From Gaiellasilicea sp033857955 (GTDB lineage Bacteria > Actinomycetota > Thermoleophilia > Gaiellales > Gaiellaceae), in contig JAWVCW010000038.1 in the NCBI GenBank assembly GCA_033857955.1, positions 109,956 through 173,955 on the forward strand: DNA of 64,000 bases. Direction: 5' to 3'. Made by a program: the position numbers and the translations under genes. This document shows positions 49,083 to 57,584 of the stretch, one piece after another; the stretch's first letter is position 1; each line of letters starts with the position of its first letter. Below the pieces are notes generated by a model that worked only from the letters and a program-made list of their open reading frames with translations, had not been told where the DNA came from and searched no databases.

Positions 49083-50141
49083 GTGACCATACGTCTACGG
49101 CCCGCCCGGATGGTTGCGGCTGTCGCCACCGTCGTGCTGACCGCCGGTGTCGCGGGATCGCTGGCCGCGACCAGCGACTCGAACGCAATCCCGGCCGGCT
49201 ACAAGGGGGTCGAGGCGAAGCTGCCGACGGCGTACAAGACGCCGGTCAAGAAGGGCGGCACCTCCTGCACGATCGGCTTCCAGAATCCGATCGCGGCCAA
49301 CGAGTTCCTCGGCTTCCTGCAGAAGGCGGTCGTGGCCGAGGGCAAGCGCTACGGCTGCCGTGTGATCACGCTCGACGACGCGCTCAGTCCGGACAAGCAG
49401 GTGTCGAACATGCAGCAGCTGCTGGCGCAGAAGGTGAACGTGATCATCTTCTACCCGCTCGACCCGAAGGCGACGACGCCGGTCCTGAAGCAGGCGCTGA
49501 AGCAGAAGGTGCCCGTGCTCGCGATCGATGCGAGCTTCGGGAGCACGAAGAAGGTGCCGCTGATCACGACCCAGGTGTGGCAGGGCCGTGACACGCAGGC
49601 GTTCCTCCAGGCCCAGGCGCTCGCGAAGGCGAAGCCGAAGGCCAAGCTCGGCATCATCGGCATCGGGATCCCGGTCCCGGCGATCAAGTACCTCGTCCAG
49701 CGCGAGACCTTCTGGGCGAAGAGGGCCGGCGCGACCGTCGTCGGATCTCAGGACAACCCGTCGGACGACGTGACGGGCGGCGAGAAGGCGGCGAACGCGC
49801 TGCTCCAGCGCCACTCGGACATCGACGCGGTCATCGGCTACAACGACCCGTCGGCGCTCGGAGCCGTGATCGCGGCCCGCAGCACGGGCCGGAAACTGAC
49901 GGTGATCGGCCTCAACGGCTCGAGCGACGGCATCAGCGCCGTCAAGGCCGGCCGCCTCGCCGCGACCGTTCAGGTCGATCCAATCGGGCTCGGCGTCCAG
50001 TCCGCCCGCGCGGCCTACAGCCTGATCACGAAGCAGAACCTACCGCTCCCCCACATCGTGATCCGGCCGGGCAGGCTCGTGACGAAGGCGAACGTCAACT
50101 CGATCCCGAGCTGGAGCAGGCAGCTGAAGGCGATCAAGTAG
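49083..50141 (+). CDS. Sugar-type ABC transporter substrate-binding protein
   Basis: The 352-residue protein has a signal peptide (VAAVATVVLTAGVAGSLAATS, no lipobox cysteine) and a type 1 periplasmic-binding fold like RbsB (TIGFQNPIAANEFLGFLQKAV, LSPDKQVSNMQQLLAQKVNVIIFYPLDPKATTPVLKQALKQKVPVLAIDASF, VIGYNDPSALGAVIAA, GLNGSSDGISAVKAG). It would capture a ligand for the ATPase and permease that follow. Family members bind ribose, other sugars, autoinducer-2 or unrelated small molecules, and the hydantoinase-type enzymes downstream hint at a non-sugar ligand. The GTG start follows GAGGAGGAGG. Confidence 0.88.
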   Translation: MTIRLRPARMVAAVATVVLTAGVAGSLAATSDSNAIPAGYKGVEAKLPTAYKTPVKKGGTSCTIGFQNPIAANEFLGFLQKAVVAEGKRYGCRVITLDDALSPDKQVSNMQQLLAQKVNVIIFYPLDPKATTPVLKQALKQKVPVLAIDASFGSTKKVPLITTQVWQGRDTQAFLQAQALAKAKPKAKLGIIGIGIPVPAIKYLVQRETFWAKRAGATVVGSQDNPSDDVTGGEKAANALLQRHSDIDAVIGYNDPSALGAVIAARSTGRKLTVIGLNGSSDGISAVKAGRLAATVQVDPIGLGVQSARAAYSLITKQNLPLPHIVIRPGRLVTKANVNSIPSWSRQLKAIK

Positions 50142-50151
50142 CAGTCGCGAC

Positions 50152-50180
50152 CCTGGGGCGGGCGCGCGCGCCCGCCCCAG
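50152..50180 (+). terminator. Strong GC hairpin after the substrate-binding-protein gene
   Basis: A long perfect GC palindrome with outer arms CCTGGGGC and GCCCCAGG lies in the 60-nt gap between the binding-protein gene and the ATPase gene. In ABC operons such a hairpin often lowers downstream expression while stabilising the binding-protein message. Edges are good to within a base or two. Confidence 0.62.
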
Positions 50181-50201
50181 GCGTGACAACCTCGGGAGCG
50201 G

Positions 50202-51710
50202 ATGCCAAGCGCGAACGACACGCCCCCGCTCCTCGTCGGGGAGGGCCTGCACAAGCGCTACGGCGGCGTGCACGCCCTGCGCGGCGCCGGCATCGCCGTG
50301 CACGCCGGCGAGGTCCATGCGCTCGTCGGCGAGAACGGGTCCGGCAAGTCGACGATGCTCAAGATCCTGTCGGGGCAGATCCAGGCCGATGCCGGCAGCG
50401 TCTCGATCGATGGGCGCCCTGCGGGGTTCCGCACGCCGCTGGACGCCCTGCGCAGTGGCATCGCCACGGTGACGCAGGAGACGACGCTCGCGCCGGACCT
50501 CTCGATCGCGGAGAACGTCTTCCTCGGCCACCGGATGGTGCGGCGCGGCCCGGTGATCGACTGGCGGGCAACGCGGCGGCGTGCGTTCGACGCGCTGCGG
50601 CGGCTCGGGCTGGAGGTCGATCCGGCGCTGCCCGTGCGGCGGCTCCGCCCCGACCAGCAACAGATGGTCGAGATCGCGCGCGCGCTATCGATCGACGCAC
50701 GCGTTCTCATTCTCGACGAGCCGACGAGCTCGCTCACGGACGACGAGGTCGAGTCGCTCTTCCTCCTCGTGCGGAGCCTCAGGAGCGAGGGCGTCGCGAC
50801 GATCTTCGTCTCGCACCGGCTGCAGGAGGTGTTCGACCTCGTCGATCGCGTGACGGTGCTGCGCGACGGCCACACCGTCGGCGCGGCCCCCGTCGCCGAG
50901 CTCGACCGGGCGAAGCTGATCCACCTGATGGTGGGCCGGACGCTCGAGGAGCTGGAGCCGCCGCCGGTGCAGGAGCGCGAGGGCCACGCTGCGCTGCGCG
51001 TCCGCGGGCTGACGCTCCAGCAGGGGCTGCATGACGTCGACCTCGACGTCGCGCCGGGGGAGATCGTGGGCCTTGCCGGGCTCGTCGGCGCGGGCCGAAG
51101 CGAGCTGTTGGAGACGATCTTCGGCCTCCATCGCCGTCTCAGCGGGACGGTCGAGGTGGACGGCGAGCTGACTTCCTTCCGCAGTCCGCGCCAGGCGATC
51201 CGAGGCGGGATCGCCTTCGTGCCGGCCGACCGAAAGATCCAGGGGCTCGTCCTCGAGATGAGCGTGCGCGAGAATCTCGTCATGGCGTCTACGTCGCGCC
51301 TTTCGAGGCTCCGGCGCCCGGCCGCACGGCGGGAGCTCGCCGTGGTGCGTGAGTCCTTCGAGGGCATGCGCATCCGCGCCCACTCCTCGCGCGTGCCCGT
51401 TGCGACGCTCTCGGGCGGCAACCAGCAGAAGGTCGTGCTCGGCAAGTGGCTCGCAACGGCGCCGCGGGTGCTGATGCTCGACGAGCCGACGCGCGGAGTG
51501 GACGTCGGGGCCAAGAGCGAGATCTACCGGCTGCTCTTCGAGGCGGCCGAGCGCGGGGTCGGCATCCTCGTCTCCTCATCGGAGAATCCCGAACTGCTGA
51601 CACTCTGCGACCGGATCCTCGTCATGTTCCGCGGGCGCGTCGCCGTGCAGCTCGTGCGCGGCGAGGCGACGGAGGCCCGGATCGCGCACTTCGCCGGCGG
51701 TCACCGGTGA
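50202..51710 (+). CDS. Sugar ABC transporter ATP-binding protein (two ABC domains)
   Basis: The 502-residue protein is an RbsA/MglA-type fused double ATPase. Domain 1 has the Walker A GENGSGKSTMLK near 43 and Walker B VLILDEPTSSL. Domain 2 has the degenerate Walker A GLAGLVGAGRSEL, the signature LSGGNQQKVVLGKWLA and Walker B LMLDEPTRGVDVG. Asymmetric domain activity is normal here. It powers import with the permease that follows; the two genes overlap by 4 nt (GTGA). Confidence 0.94.
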   Translation: MPSANDTPPLLVGEGLHKRYGGVHALRGAGIAVHAGEVHALVGENGSGKSTMLKILSGQIQADAGSVSIDGRPAGFRTPLDALRSGIATVTQETTLAPDLSIAENVFLGHRMVRRGPVIDWRATRRRAFDALRRLGLEVDPALPVRRLRPDQQQMVEIARALSIDARVLILDEPTSSLTDDEVESLFLLVRSLRSEGVATIFVSHRLQEVFDLVDRVTVLRDGHTVGAAPVAELDRAKLIHLMVGRTLEELEPPPVQEREGHAALRVRGLTLQQGLHDVDLDVAPGEIVGLAGLVGAGRSELLETIFGLHRRLSGTVEVDGELTSFRSPRQAIRGGIAFVPADRKIQGLVLEMSVRENLVMASTSRLSRLRRPAARRELAVVRESFEGMRIRAHSSRVPVATLSGGNQQKVVLGKWLATAPRVLMLDEPTRGVDVGAKSEIYRLLFEAAERGVGILVSSSENPELLTLCDRILVMFRGRVAVQLVRGEATEARIAHFAGGHR

Positions 51711-52723
51711 GCAGCCGGTCGCCCGCACGCGACCATGCGGCCGGGCTCTGGTCTGCGACCAGCCGCTACGCCGTCGTCCTGCTCCTGCTCGTCGGGATCC
51801 TCGTCTTCTTCTCGATCACGCAGCGGGACTTCCTCTCGCAGGCGAACATCGAGAACCTCCTCACGAGCAGCTCGATCCTCTTCGTCGTCTCGATCGGGAT
51901 GACGTTCGTCGTCCTGACCGGCGGCATCGACCTCTCCGTGGGCTCGTTGCTCGCGCTCTCGGGCATCGTGCTCTCGGAGCTCTTCAACGGCGTCGGGCTG
52001 CCGTCCGGGGTGGCCGTGCTGCTCACCTGTCTGATCGCCGCCGCGATCGGCGGGGCAGTCAACGGCGTGCTCATCGGTCGCGTCGGGCTCTCGTTCTTCG
52101 TCGTCACCCTCGGCACGCTGTCGATCTACCGCGGCGTGGTCAACATCTGGTCCGACACCGAGACGACGTACATCGCCTCGTCGTTCGTCGATTCGATCGC
52201 GTTCGGGAAGCTGCTCGGAATCGCGTATCCGATCTGGATCATGCTCGTGACCTACCTCGTCGCGCTGGCCGTGCTCCGCTGGACGTACTTCGGGCGCGAC
52301 GTGTACGCCGTCGGCGGCAACATCACCGCGGCGCGACTGTCGGGCATCAACGTCGCGCAGACGCTGATCATGGTCTACGCGATCGCCGGGCTCTGCGCCG
52401 GCATCGGCGGCGTCATCCAGGCCGGGCGCCTCGGCGCGGCAAGCCCGCTCGTGGGCGACACGACGCCGCTCGCGGCCGCCGCCGCCGTTCTGCTCGGGGG
52501 CACGAGCTTCCTCGGCGGCGTCGGGGGCGTCACCGGCACCGCGGTCGGCGTCCTCTTCATCGGCACGCTCCAGAACGGTCTCTCGATCGCCGCCGTCTCG
52601 AGCTTCTGGCAGCAGGTCGTCACCGGCGTGATTCTGATCGTCGCGATCGCGATCGACCGGATCCAGCAGCTGCCGCGCGGGCGGTTCCGGCGGAGCCGCA
52701 GCGGTACCCCGGAGGCCGCATGA
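51707..52723 (+). CDS. Sugar ABC transporter permease
   Basis: The 338-residue membrane protein has about nine transmembrane segments and the RbsC-type motif FVVLTGGIDLSVGSLLALSGIV, with FFVVTLGTLSIYRGV and VYAVGGNITAARLSGINV, the cytoplasmic loop that contacts the ATPase. The GTG start overlaps the ATPase stop. Its stop overlaps the thioesterase ATG, so the transporter and the enzymes are translated as one chain, arguing that the imported compound is the substrate of those enzymes. Confidence 0.93.
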   Translation: MSSRSPARDHAAGLWSATSRYAVVLLLLVGILVFFSITQRDFLSQANIENLLTSSSILFVVSIGMTFVVLTGGIDLSVGSLLALSGIVLSELFNGVGLPSGVAVLLTCLIAAAIGGAVNGVLIGRVGLSFFVVTLGTLSIYRGVVNIWSDTETTYIASSFVDSIAFGKLLGIAYPIWIMLVTYLVALAVLRWTYFGRDVYAVGGNITAARLSGINVAQTLIMVYAIAGLCAGIGGVIQAGRLGAASPLVGDTTPLAAAAAVLLGGTSFLGGVGGVTGTAVGVLFIGTLQNGLSIAAVSSFWQQVVTGVILIVAIAIDRIQQLPRGRFRRSRSGTPEAA

Positions 52724-53094
52724 CGCTCGACGCCACCCTCGGGTTCGAGCTCACCGACCTCGGCGCCGAGCGCGCGCACGCGCAGGTCGAGATCGACGAG
52801 CGGCACCTGCAGCCGTTCGGCGTCGTTCACGGTGGCGTCTACGCAGCGCTTGCCGAGACGCTGGCGTCGCACGCCACCGCCGCTGCCGTCATGCCCGAGT
52901 ACATGGCGCTCGGCAGCTCGAACCTGACGAGCTTCCTGCGCCCCGTCGTCGCCGGCACGATCCGGGCCGAGGCGGAGCGCCTGCACCGCGGCCGCACAAC
53001 GTGGGTCTGGGACGTGCGCTTCACCGATTCCGAAGGCCGACTTTGCGCGACGTCGCGCATCACCGTCGCCGTCCGGCCGCTGGAGGGCTCGTGA
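52720..53094 (+). CDS. PaaI-type hotdog thioesterase
   Basis: The 124-residue protein has the hotdog-fold motif QPFGVVHGGVYAALAETLASHAT, the VVHGG segment and acidic residue placing it with acyl-CoA thioesterases such as PaaI or YbgC/DUF4442 relatives. It could release CoA from an intermediate made by the CoA ligase in the same operon. It is coupled on both sides by 4-nt overlaps. Confidence 0.85.
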   Translation: MTLDATLGFELTDLGAERAHAQVEIDERHLQPFGVVHGGVYAALAETLASHATAAAVMPEYMALGSSNLTSFLRPVVAGTIRAEAERLHRGRTTWVWDVRFTDSEGRLCATSRITVAVRPLEGS

Positions 53095-53894
53095 GCGACC
53101 CGGTCTACTTCGCCGACCTCACCTACACGCGGGTGCAGGAGCTCCTCGAAGGAGCGAAGACGCCGGTTCTGCTGTGGCCGGTCGGCTCGACGGAGCCGCA
53201 CGGCCCGCATTCGCCGCTCTCGACGGACCCGATCATCTCGACTGGCATCGCCGAGCGCGTCGCGCGCCGGCTCGCCGACGACCCGGAGCTCACAGTGCTG
53301 ATCCTGCCCACGCTGTCGTACGCCGTCACCCGCTACACGGTTGGTTTTGCGGGTGCGATCCACGTGAGCGAGGCCACGCTGCGCGCCATGATCGTGGATG
53401 TGTGTACCTCGCTTGCAGGTCAGGGCTTCCCGCACGTCGTGCTCGTCAACAACCACTTCGAGCCCGAGCACGTCCAGACGCTGCACGGCGCGATCGACGA
53501 GCTCGAGGGGCACGGCGTCCGGGTCGGCTACCTCGACCTCACGCGCCGGGAGCGCGCGCAGCGGCTGACCGAGGAGTTCAAGCTCGGCGAGTGTCACGCG
53601 GGACGGTACGAGACGTCGCTCGTGCTCGCCGAGGCGCCCGAGCTCGTCGACCGCGATGCGATGGCGCGGCTCGAGTACGTCCCGGTGAGCCTGCCGAAGG
53701 TGATCGCGGCCGGGATGAAGGACTTCCGCGAGATGGGGCTCGCACAGGCCTACTGCGGAGCGCCTGCCGAGGCCACCGCGGCAGAGGGCGAGGAGACGTA
53801 CGAGCTGCTTGCCGAGATGACGATCGAGATCGTCCGTGCGCTCGTCGCCGGCAGCGGCGGGCGCGACAGGTCAGGGCTCTTCGGTCGTGTCTAG
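53091..53894 (+). CDS. Creatininase-family hydrolase
   Basis: The 267-residue protein keeps the family's metal-binding signature PVGSTEPHGPHSPLSTDPI (Glu, His, Asp ligands) and the late CHAGRYETSLVL with its ligand glutamate. The middle NNHFEPEHVQ differs from the usual NGHGGN of creatinine amidohydrolase and MftE, so the substrate is probably another amide, lactam or formamide. The GTG start overlaps the thioesterase stop. In an operon with hydantoinases, cleavage of a cyclic amide is a fair inference. Confidence 0.86.
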   Translation: MSDPVYFADLTYTRVQELLEGAKTPVLLWPVGSTEPHGPHSPLSTDPIISTGIAERVARRLADDPELTVLILPTLSYAVTRYTVGFAGAIHVSEATLRAMIVDVCTSLAGQGFPHVVLVNNHFEPEHVQTLHGAIDELEGHGVRVGYLDLTRRERAQRLTEEFKLGECHAGRYETSLVLAEAPELVDRDAMARLEYVPVSLPKVIAAGMKDFREMGLAQAYCGAPAEATAAEGEETYELLAEMTIEIVRALVAGSGGRDRSGLFGRV

Positions 53895-56025
53895 GGCGAC
53901 GAACCTGAAGGTCGATCCCGTCACCTTCGAGATCATCCGCCACAAGCTCTACAGCGTGATGGACGAGGCGATCATCGCGCTCGAGAACGTCTCCGGGTCG
54001 CCGATCACGAACGAGGGCCACGATCTGATGGCCTCGCTCTACAAGGCGGACGGCGGCCTGATGGTCGGCGGCGTCGGCTTTCTGCACCACCTGACGAGCG
54101 CGGCGCAGGCCGTCAAGCACATTCTCGCGACCTATGCCGACGACCCGGGGATCAACGAGGACGACGTCTACTTCCTCAACGACTCCTACACCGCCGCGTT
54201 GCACCCGCCGGACGTGTACCTGATCTCGCCGATCCATTACGAAGGACGCCTAACCGGCTTCGCCGCCAACTTCGTCCACGTGACCGACATCGGCGCCATC
54301 GATCCCGGGGGCTTCTCGCCGAGCGCACGGGACAACTACCAGGAGGGCTTTCAGTCGAAGGGCCTGAAGCTCGTCGAGGGCGGCCGCATGCGCCGCGACG
54401 TCCTCGACACGTTCCTGAACATGGTGCGCGACCCGGGCATGACCCAGCTCGACCTGAAGTCGCAACTCGCCGCCAACCATGTCGCGAAGCAGCGGATGCG
54501 CGAGCTCTACTCGGACTACGGCGTCGACGTCGTCGAGGCTGTCTCCGAGGAGCTGATCCTGCAGTCGGAGCAGCTGGTGCGGAGCCGGCTCGCGGAGCTG
54601 CCCGACGGCGAGTGGCGCGTGCGCGAGTACATCGACATGCCCGGCGCGAACGCGAAGGTGGAGCTGACCGCGATCAAGGAGGGCGACACCCTCACCTACG
54701 ACTTCACCGGTTCGAGCCCCCAGACAGAGCTCGGCGTCAACTGCTCGTACTGGGCCACCTGGGGCGGTCTCTTCGCGCCGATCTTCCCGCTACTCGCGTG
54801 GGACGTCACCTGGAACGAGGGCGTGACGCGGCCGATCAAGCTGGTCGCGCCGGAGGGGACGATCGTCAACTGCATCCGTCCAGCCCCGATCTCGATCGCG
54901 ACCGTGGGGACGATCCAGATCGTCAACAACCTCTCGACGCTCGTGCTCTCGAAGCTGTTCGGCGCGAGCGAGCGCTACTCGAGGCGCGCGACGGCGGTGT
55001 GGCACGGCAGCCACGCGCACGTCGAGACGCATGGATTTACCACCGAGGGCGAGTTCTTCATCGCCCCGCTCACCGACACGTTCTGCGGCGCTGCCGGCGC
55101 CCGCGCGTTCGCCGACGGCGTCGACCTGGGCGGCGAGATCCCGAACATCGTCTCGCGCTGGGCGAACGTCGAGAGCCAGGAGCTGAACACCCCGATCCGC
55201 TACCTGTTCCGCCGGGCCGTTCCCGACTCCGGCGGTCCCGGCAAGTACCGGGGTGGCGTGTGCCACGAGTACGCGTTCACGCCGAACGGTGCGAATGAGG
55301 TCGGGCTCGTCCTCTTCGGAAAGGGCACGCGGGCGCCCATGAGTCTCGGGATCTTCGGCGGCTACCCCGGCTGCAACGTCGGCTACACGACCTTCCGGCG
55401 CGCGAACGTCGACGAGCTGCCCGACCGGCTCGAGGAGTTGCGCGGCGAGGAGCAGTTCGATCAGTTCTGGGGGACGCTCGAGCTCGAGGACGAAGACGTT
55501 CAGTACGTCCGTTTCATGGGCGGCGGCGGCTACGGCGACCCTCTCGACCGCGAGCCGGAGCTCGTGCTGCACGACGTGCTCGCCGGCCTCGTGACCGCGG
55601 GGCCGGCCCACGACATCTACGGCGTCGTCATCAGTGGCGCTGACGTCGACGTCGAGGCGACGCGGGCCCGACGCCGGGAGCTCCGCTCCGAACGGCTCGG
55701 GCGTACGGTCGACGGCGCCGACGAGCGAACGAACGTCGAGCGGACCGGCAAGCGCCTCTCCGAGTACCTGCAGCGCACGGCCGCCGACAGCACACAGTGC
55801 ACGTGGTGCGGCGCCGAGGTCGCGCCGGCCGCCGCCGACTGGAAGGACCATGCCGTCCTGCGGCGGCTGCCGGTGGAGCGCACGGGCCCGCACCGCACTG
55901 CCTCGGGCGAGTTCTTCCTGATCGAGGCGTTCTGCCCCGGCTGCGCGACGCTGCTCGACGCGGAGCTCGCCGCCGGCGACGATCCGCTCCGGCACGACCG
56001 TGTCCGGAGCTGGCCGGCCGCGTGA
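53887..56025 (+). CDS. Hydantoinase B/oxoprolinase-family protein with C-terminal zinc-ribbon extension
   Basis: The 712-residue protein is HyuB-type through about residue 600 (DPVTFEIIRHKLYSVMDEAIIALENVSGSP, GHDLMASLYKADGGLMVGG, LNDSYTAALHPPDVYLISPIH, YDFTGSSPQTELGVNCSYWAT, FMGGGGYGDPLDREPELV). An added tail carries CTWCGAEV (about 637-640) and CPGC (about 683-686) around RTASGEFFLIEAF, resembling the small gamma subunit of acetone carboxylases. That favours an ATP-dependent carboxylase or lactam-opening enzyme with HyuA. The GTG at 53887 overlaps the upstream stop. Confidence 0.88.
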   Translation: MSRATNLKVDPVTFEIIRHKLYSVMDEAIIALENVSGSPITNEGHDLMASLYKADGGLMVGGVGFLHHLTSAAQAVKHILATYADDPGINEDDVYFLNDSYTAALHPPDVYLISPIHYEGRLTGFAANFVHVTDIGAIDPGGFSPSARDNYQEGFQSKGLKLVEGGRMRRDVLDTFLNMVRDPGMTQLDLKSQLAANHVAKQRMRELYSDYGVDVVEAVSEELILQSEQLVRSRLAELPDGEWRVREYIDMPGANAKVELTAIKEGDTLTYDFTGSSPQTELGVNCSYWATWGGLFAPIFPLLAWDVTWNEGVTRPIKLVAPEGTIVNCIRPAPISIATVGTIQIVNNLSTLVLSKLFGASERYSRRATAVWHGSHAHVETHGFTTEGEFFIAPLTDTFCGAAGARAFADGVDLGGEIPNIVSRWANVESQELNTPIRYLFRRAVPDSGGPGKYRGGVCHEYAFTPNGANEVGLVLFGKGTRAPMSLGIFGGYPGCNVGYTTFRRANVDELPDRLEELRGEEQFDQFWGTLELEDEDVQYVRFMGGGGYGDPLDREPELVLHDVLAGLVTAGPAHDIYGVVISGADVDVEATRARRRELRSERLGRTVDGADERTNVERTGKRLSEYLQRTAADSTQCTWCGAEVAPAAADWKDHAVLRRLPVERTGPHRTASGEFFLIEAFCPGCATLLDAELAAGDDPLRHDRVRSWPAA

Positions 56026-57584
56026 TCCGGCACGAGGAGATCCCGCAGGACTTCAACCTGGCGAGCTGGTTTCTCGACCGCAACGTCGAGGAAGGCCGCG
56101 GCGACCGCGTCGCGCTCTACGGCGCAGCGAACACGACGTACCGCGAGCTGGCGGCCCTCCAGAACCGAGCCGGACACGTGCTGCTCGACCTCGGCGTGCG
56201 GCCCGAGGACCGCGTGCTGCTCGCGCTCTCCGACGGGCCGGAGTTCGTTGCGTGCTGGTACGCCGCGCTCAAGGTCGGCGCCGTCGTGGCCGAGGCGTAC
56301 ACCTTTCTCCCCGCGAAGGAGTACGCGTACTACCTCCGCTACTCCGGCGCGCGGGTCGTGATCGTGGACGGGACGACGCTCGCCAACGTGCGCGAGGCGG
56401 CGGCCGGCTTGCGCTACCCACCGGCGATCCTCGTCGTCGGCACCGAAGCGGGGCCGGGGGAGACGTCCTTCGAGGAAGCGACCGAGTCGGCGCCCGACGG
56501 GCTCGAAGCGGCGGACACCGGCAAGGACGATCCCGCGCTCTGGAAGTTCACGACGGGCTCGACCGGCGCACCGAAGGCGGTCTGCCACCTGATGCACGAC
56601 CCGCTCGTCTCCCACGAGAACTTCGCCGTCGACGTGATCGGCTACACCGAGGCCGACATCGTGCTGCCGGTTCCGAAGCTCTTCTTCGGCTACGCGCGCG
56701 ACGCCGCGACCCTCTTCACGTTCGGCGTGGGCGCGGCAGGGATCGCGTTCCCGGAGCGCTCGACCCCGGAGCGGCTCTTCGACCTGATCGAGCGGCACCG
56801 GCCGACGATCATGGTGCAGGTGCCGACGATGATGAGCGCGATGCTCGAGCACCCCGGCGCACGGGAACGCGACCTGTCGTCGCTCCGGCTCTGCCTCTCG
56901 TCGGGCGAGGCGCTCCCGGAGGAGGTGCACCGGCGCTGGCTCGACCTGTACGGCGTCGAGGTGCTGGAGGGCGTCGGCTCGTCCGAGCTCTACCACATCT
57001 ATCTCTCGAACCGTCCGGGCCGCGCGCGGCCCGGGAGCGTCGGCGAGGTCGTGCCGGGCTACGAGGCTCAGTTGCTCGACGACGTGCAGCGGCCGGTGCC
57101 CGAGGGAGATCCGGGTGAGCTGTGGATCTCGGGCGAGAGCGCGGGGGTCTGCTACTGGCGCGACCACGCGCGCTCGAAGCGGGCCTTCCATGGCGACACG
57201 GTGCGCACGGGCGACCTCTTCGTGCGCGATCTCGACGGCTACTTCTGGTACCGCGGCCGAGCCGACGACCTGCTGAAGGTCGGCGGCATCTGGGTGGCGC
57301 CGCTCGAGGTCGAGAACTGCCTGCTCGCGCATCCGGCCGTCGCCGAGTGCGCAGTCGTCGGCTACGAGCAAGGTGGCCTGACTCTGCCTGTCGCATACGT
57401 GGTCGTCCGCGAAGGGCAGGCGACGCCCGAGCTGGCCCGGGAGCTGCAGGACTTCGTCCGCGTGGAGCTCTCGCCCCACAAATACCCCCGCGACGTCAGG
57501 TTCCTGGCGGAGCTGCCGAAGACGGCGTCCGGCAAGGTCGACCGGCGATCGCTCGGCAGGGCGCCCGAGGAGGCACACGCGTAG
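56022..57584 (+). CDS. Benzoate-CoA ligase-like acyl-CoA synthetase
   Basis: The 520-residue adenylate-forming enzyme has the P-loop-like KFTTGSTGAPKAVCHLMHD, the YHIYLSNRPGRARPGSVGEVVPGYEAQLLDD region, TGDLFVRDLDGYFWYRGRADDLLKVGGIWVAP and the catalytic lysine in LPKTASGKVDRRSL near the end. Overall pattern resembles benzoate-CoA ligases, which include benzoylacetate-CoA ligase in acetophenone degradation next to a HyuAB-type carboxylase. It lies between the hyuB and hyuA genes with GTGA and 1-nt overlaps. Acid substrate unknown; aromatic or keto acid is a guess. Confidence 0.9.
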   Translation: MIRHEEIPQDFNLASWFLDRNVEEGRGDRVALYGAANTTYRELAALQNRAGHVLLDLGVRPEDRVLLALSDGPEFVACWYAALKVGAVVAEAYTFLPAKEYAYYLRYSGARVVIVDGTTLANVREAAAGLRYPPAILVVGTEAGPGETSFEEATESAPDGLEAADTGKDDPALWKFTTGSTGAPKAVCHLMHDPLVSHENFAVDVIGYTEADIVLPVPKLFFGYARDAATLFTFGVGAAGIAFPERSTPERLFDLIERHRPTIMVQVPTMMSAMLEHPGARERDLSSLRLCLSSGEALPEEVHRRWLDLYGVEVLEGVGSSELYHIYLSNRPGRARPGSVGEVVPGYEAQLLDDVQRPVPEGDPGELWISGESAGVCYWRDHARSKRAFHGDTVRTGDLFVRDLDGYFWYRGRADDLLKVGGIWVAPLEVENCLLAHPAVAECAVVGYEQGGLTLPVAYVVVREGQATPELARELQDFVRVELSPHKYPRDVRFLAELPKTASGKVDRRSLGRAPEEAHA

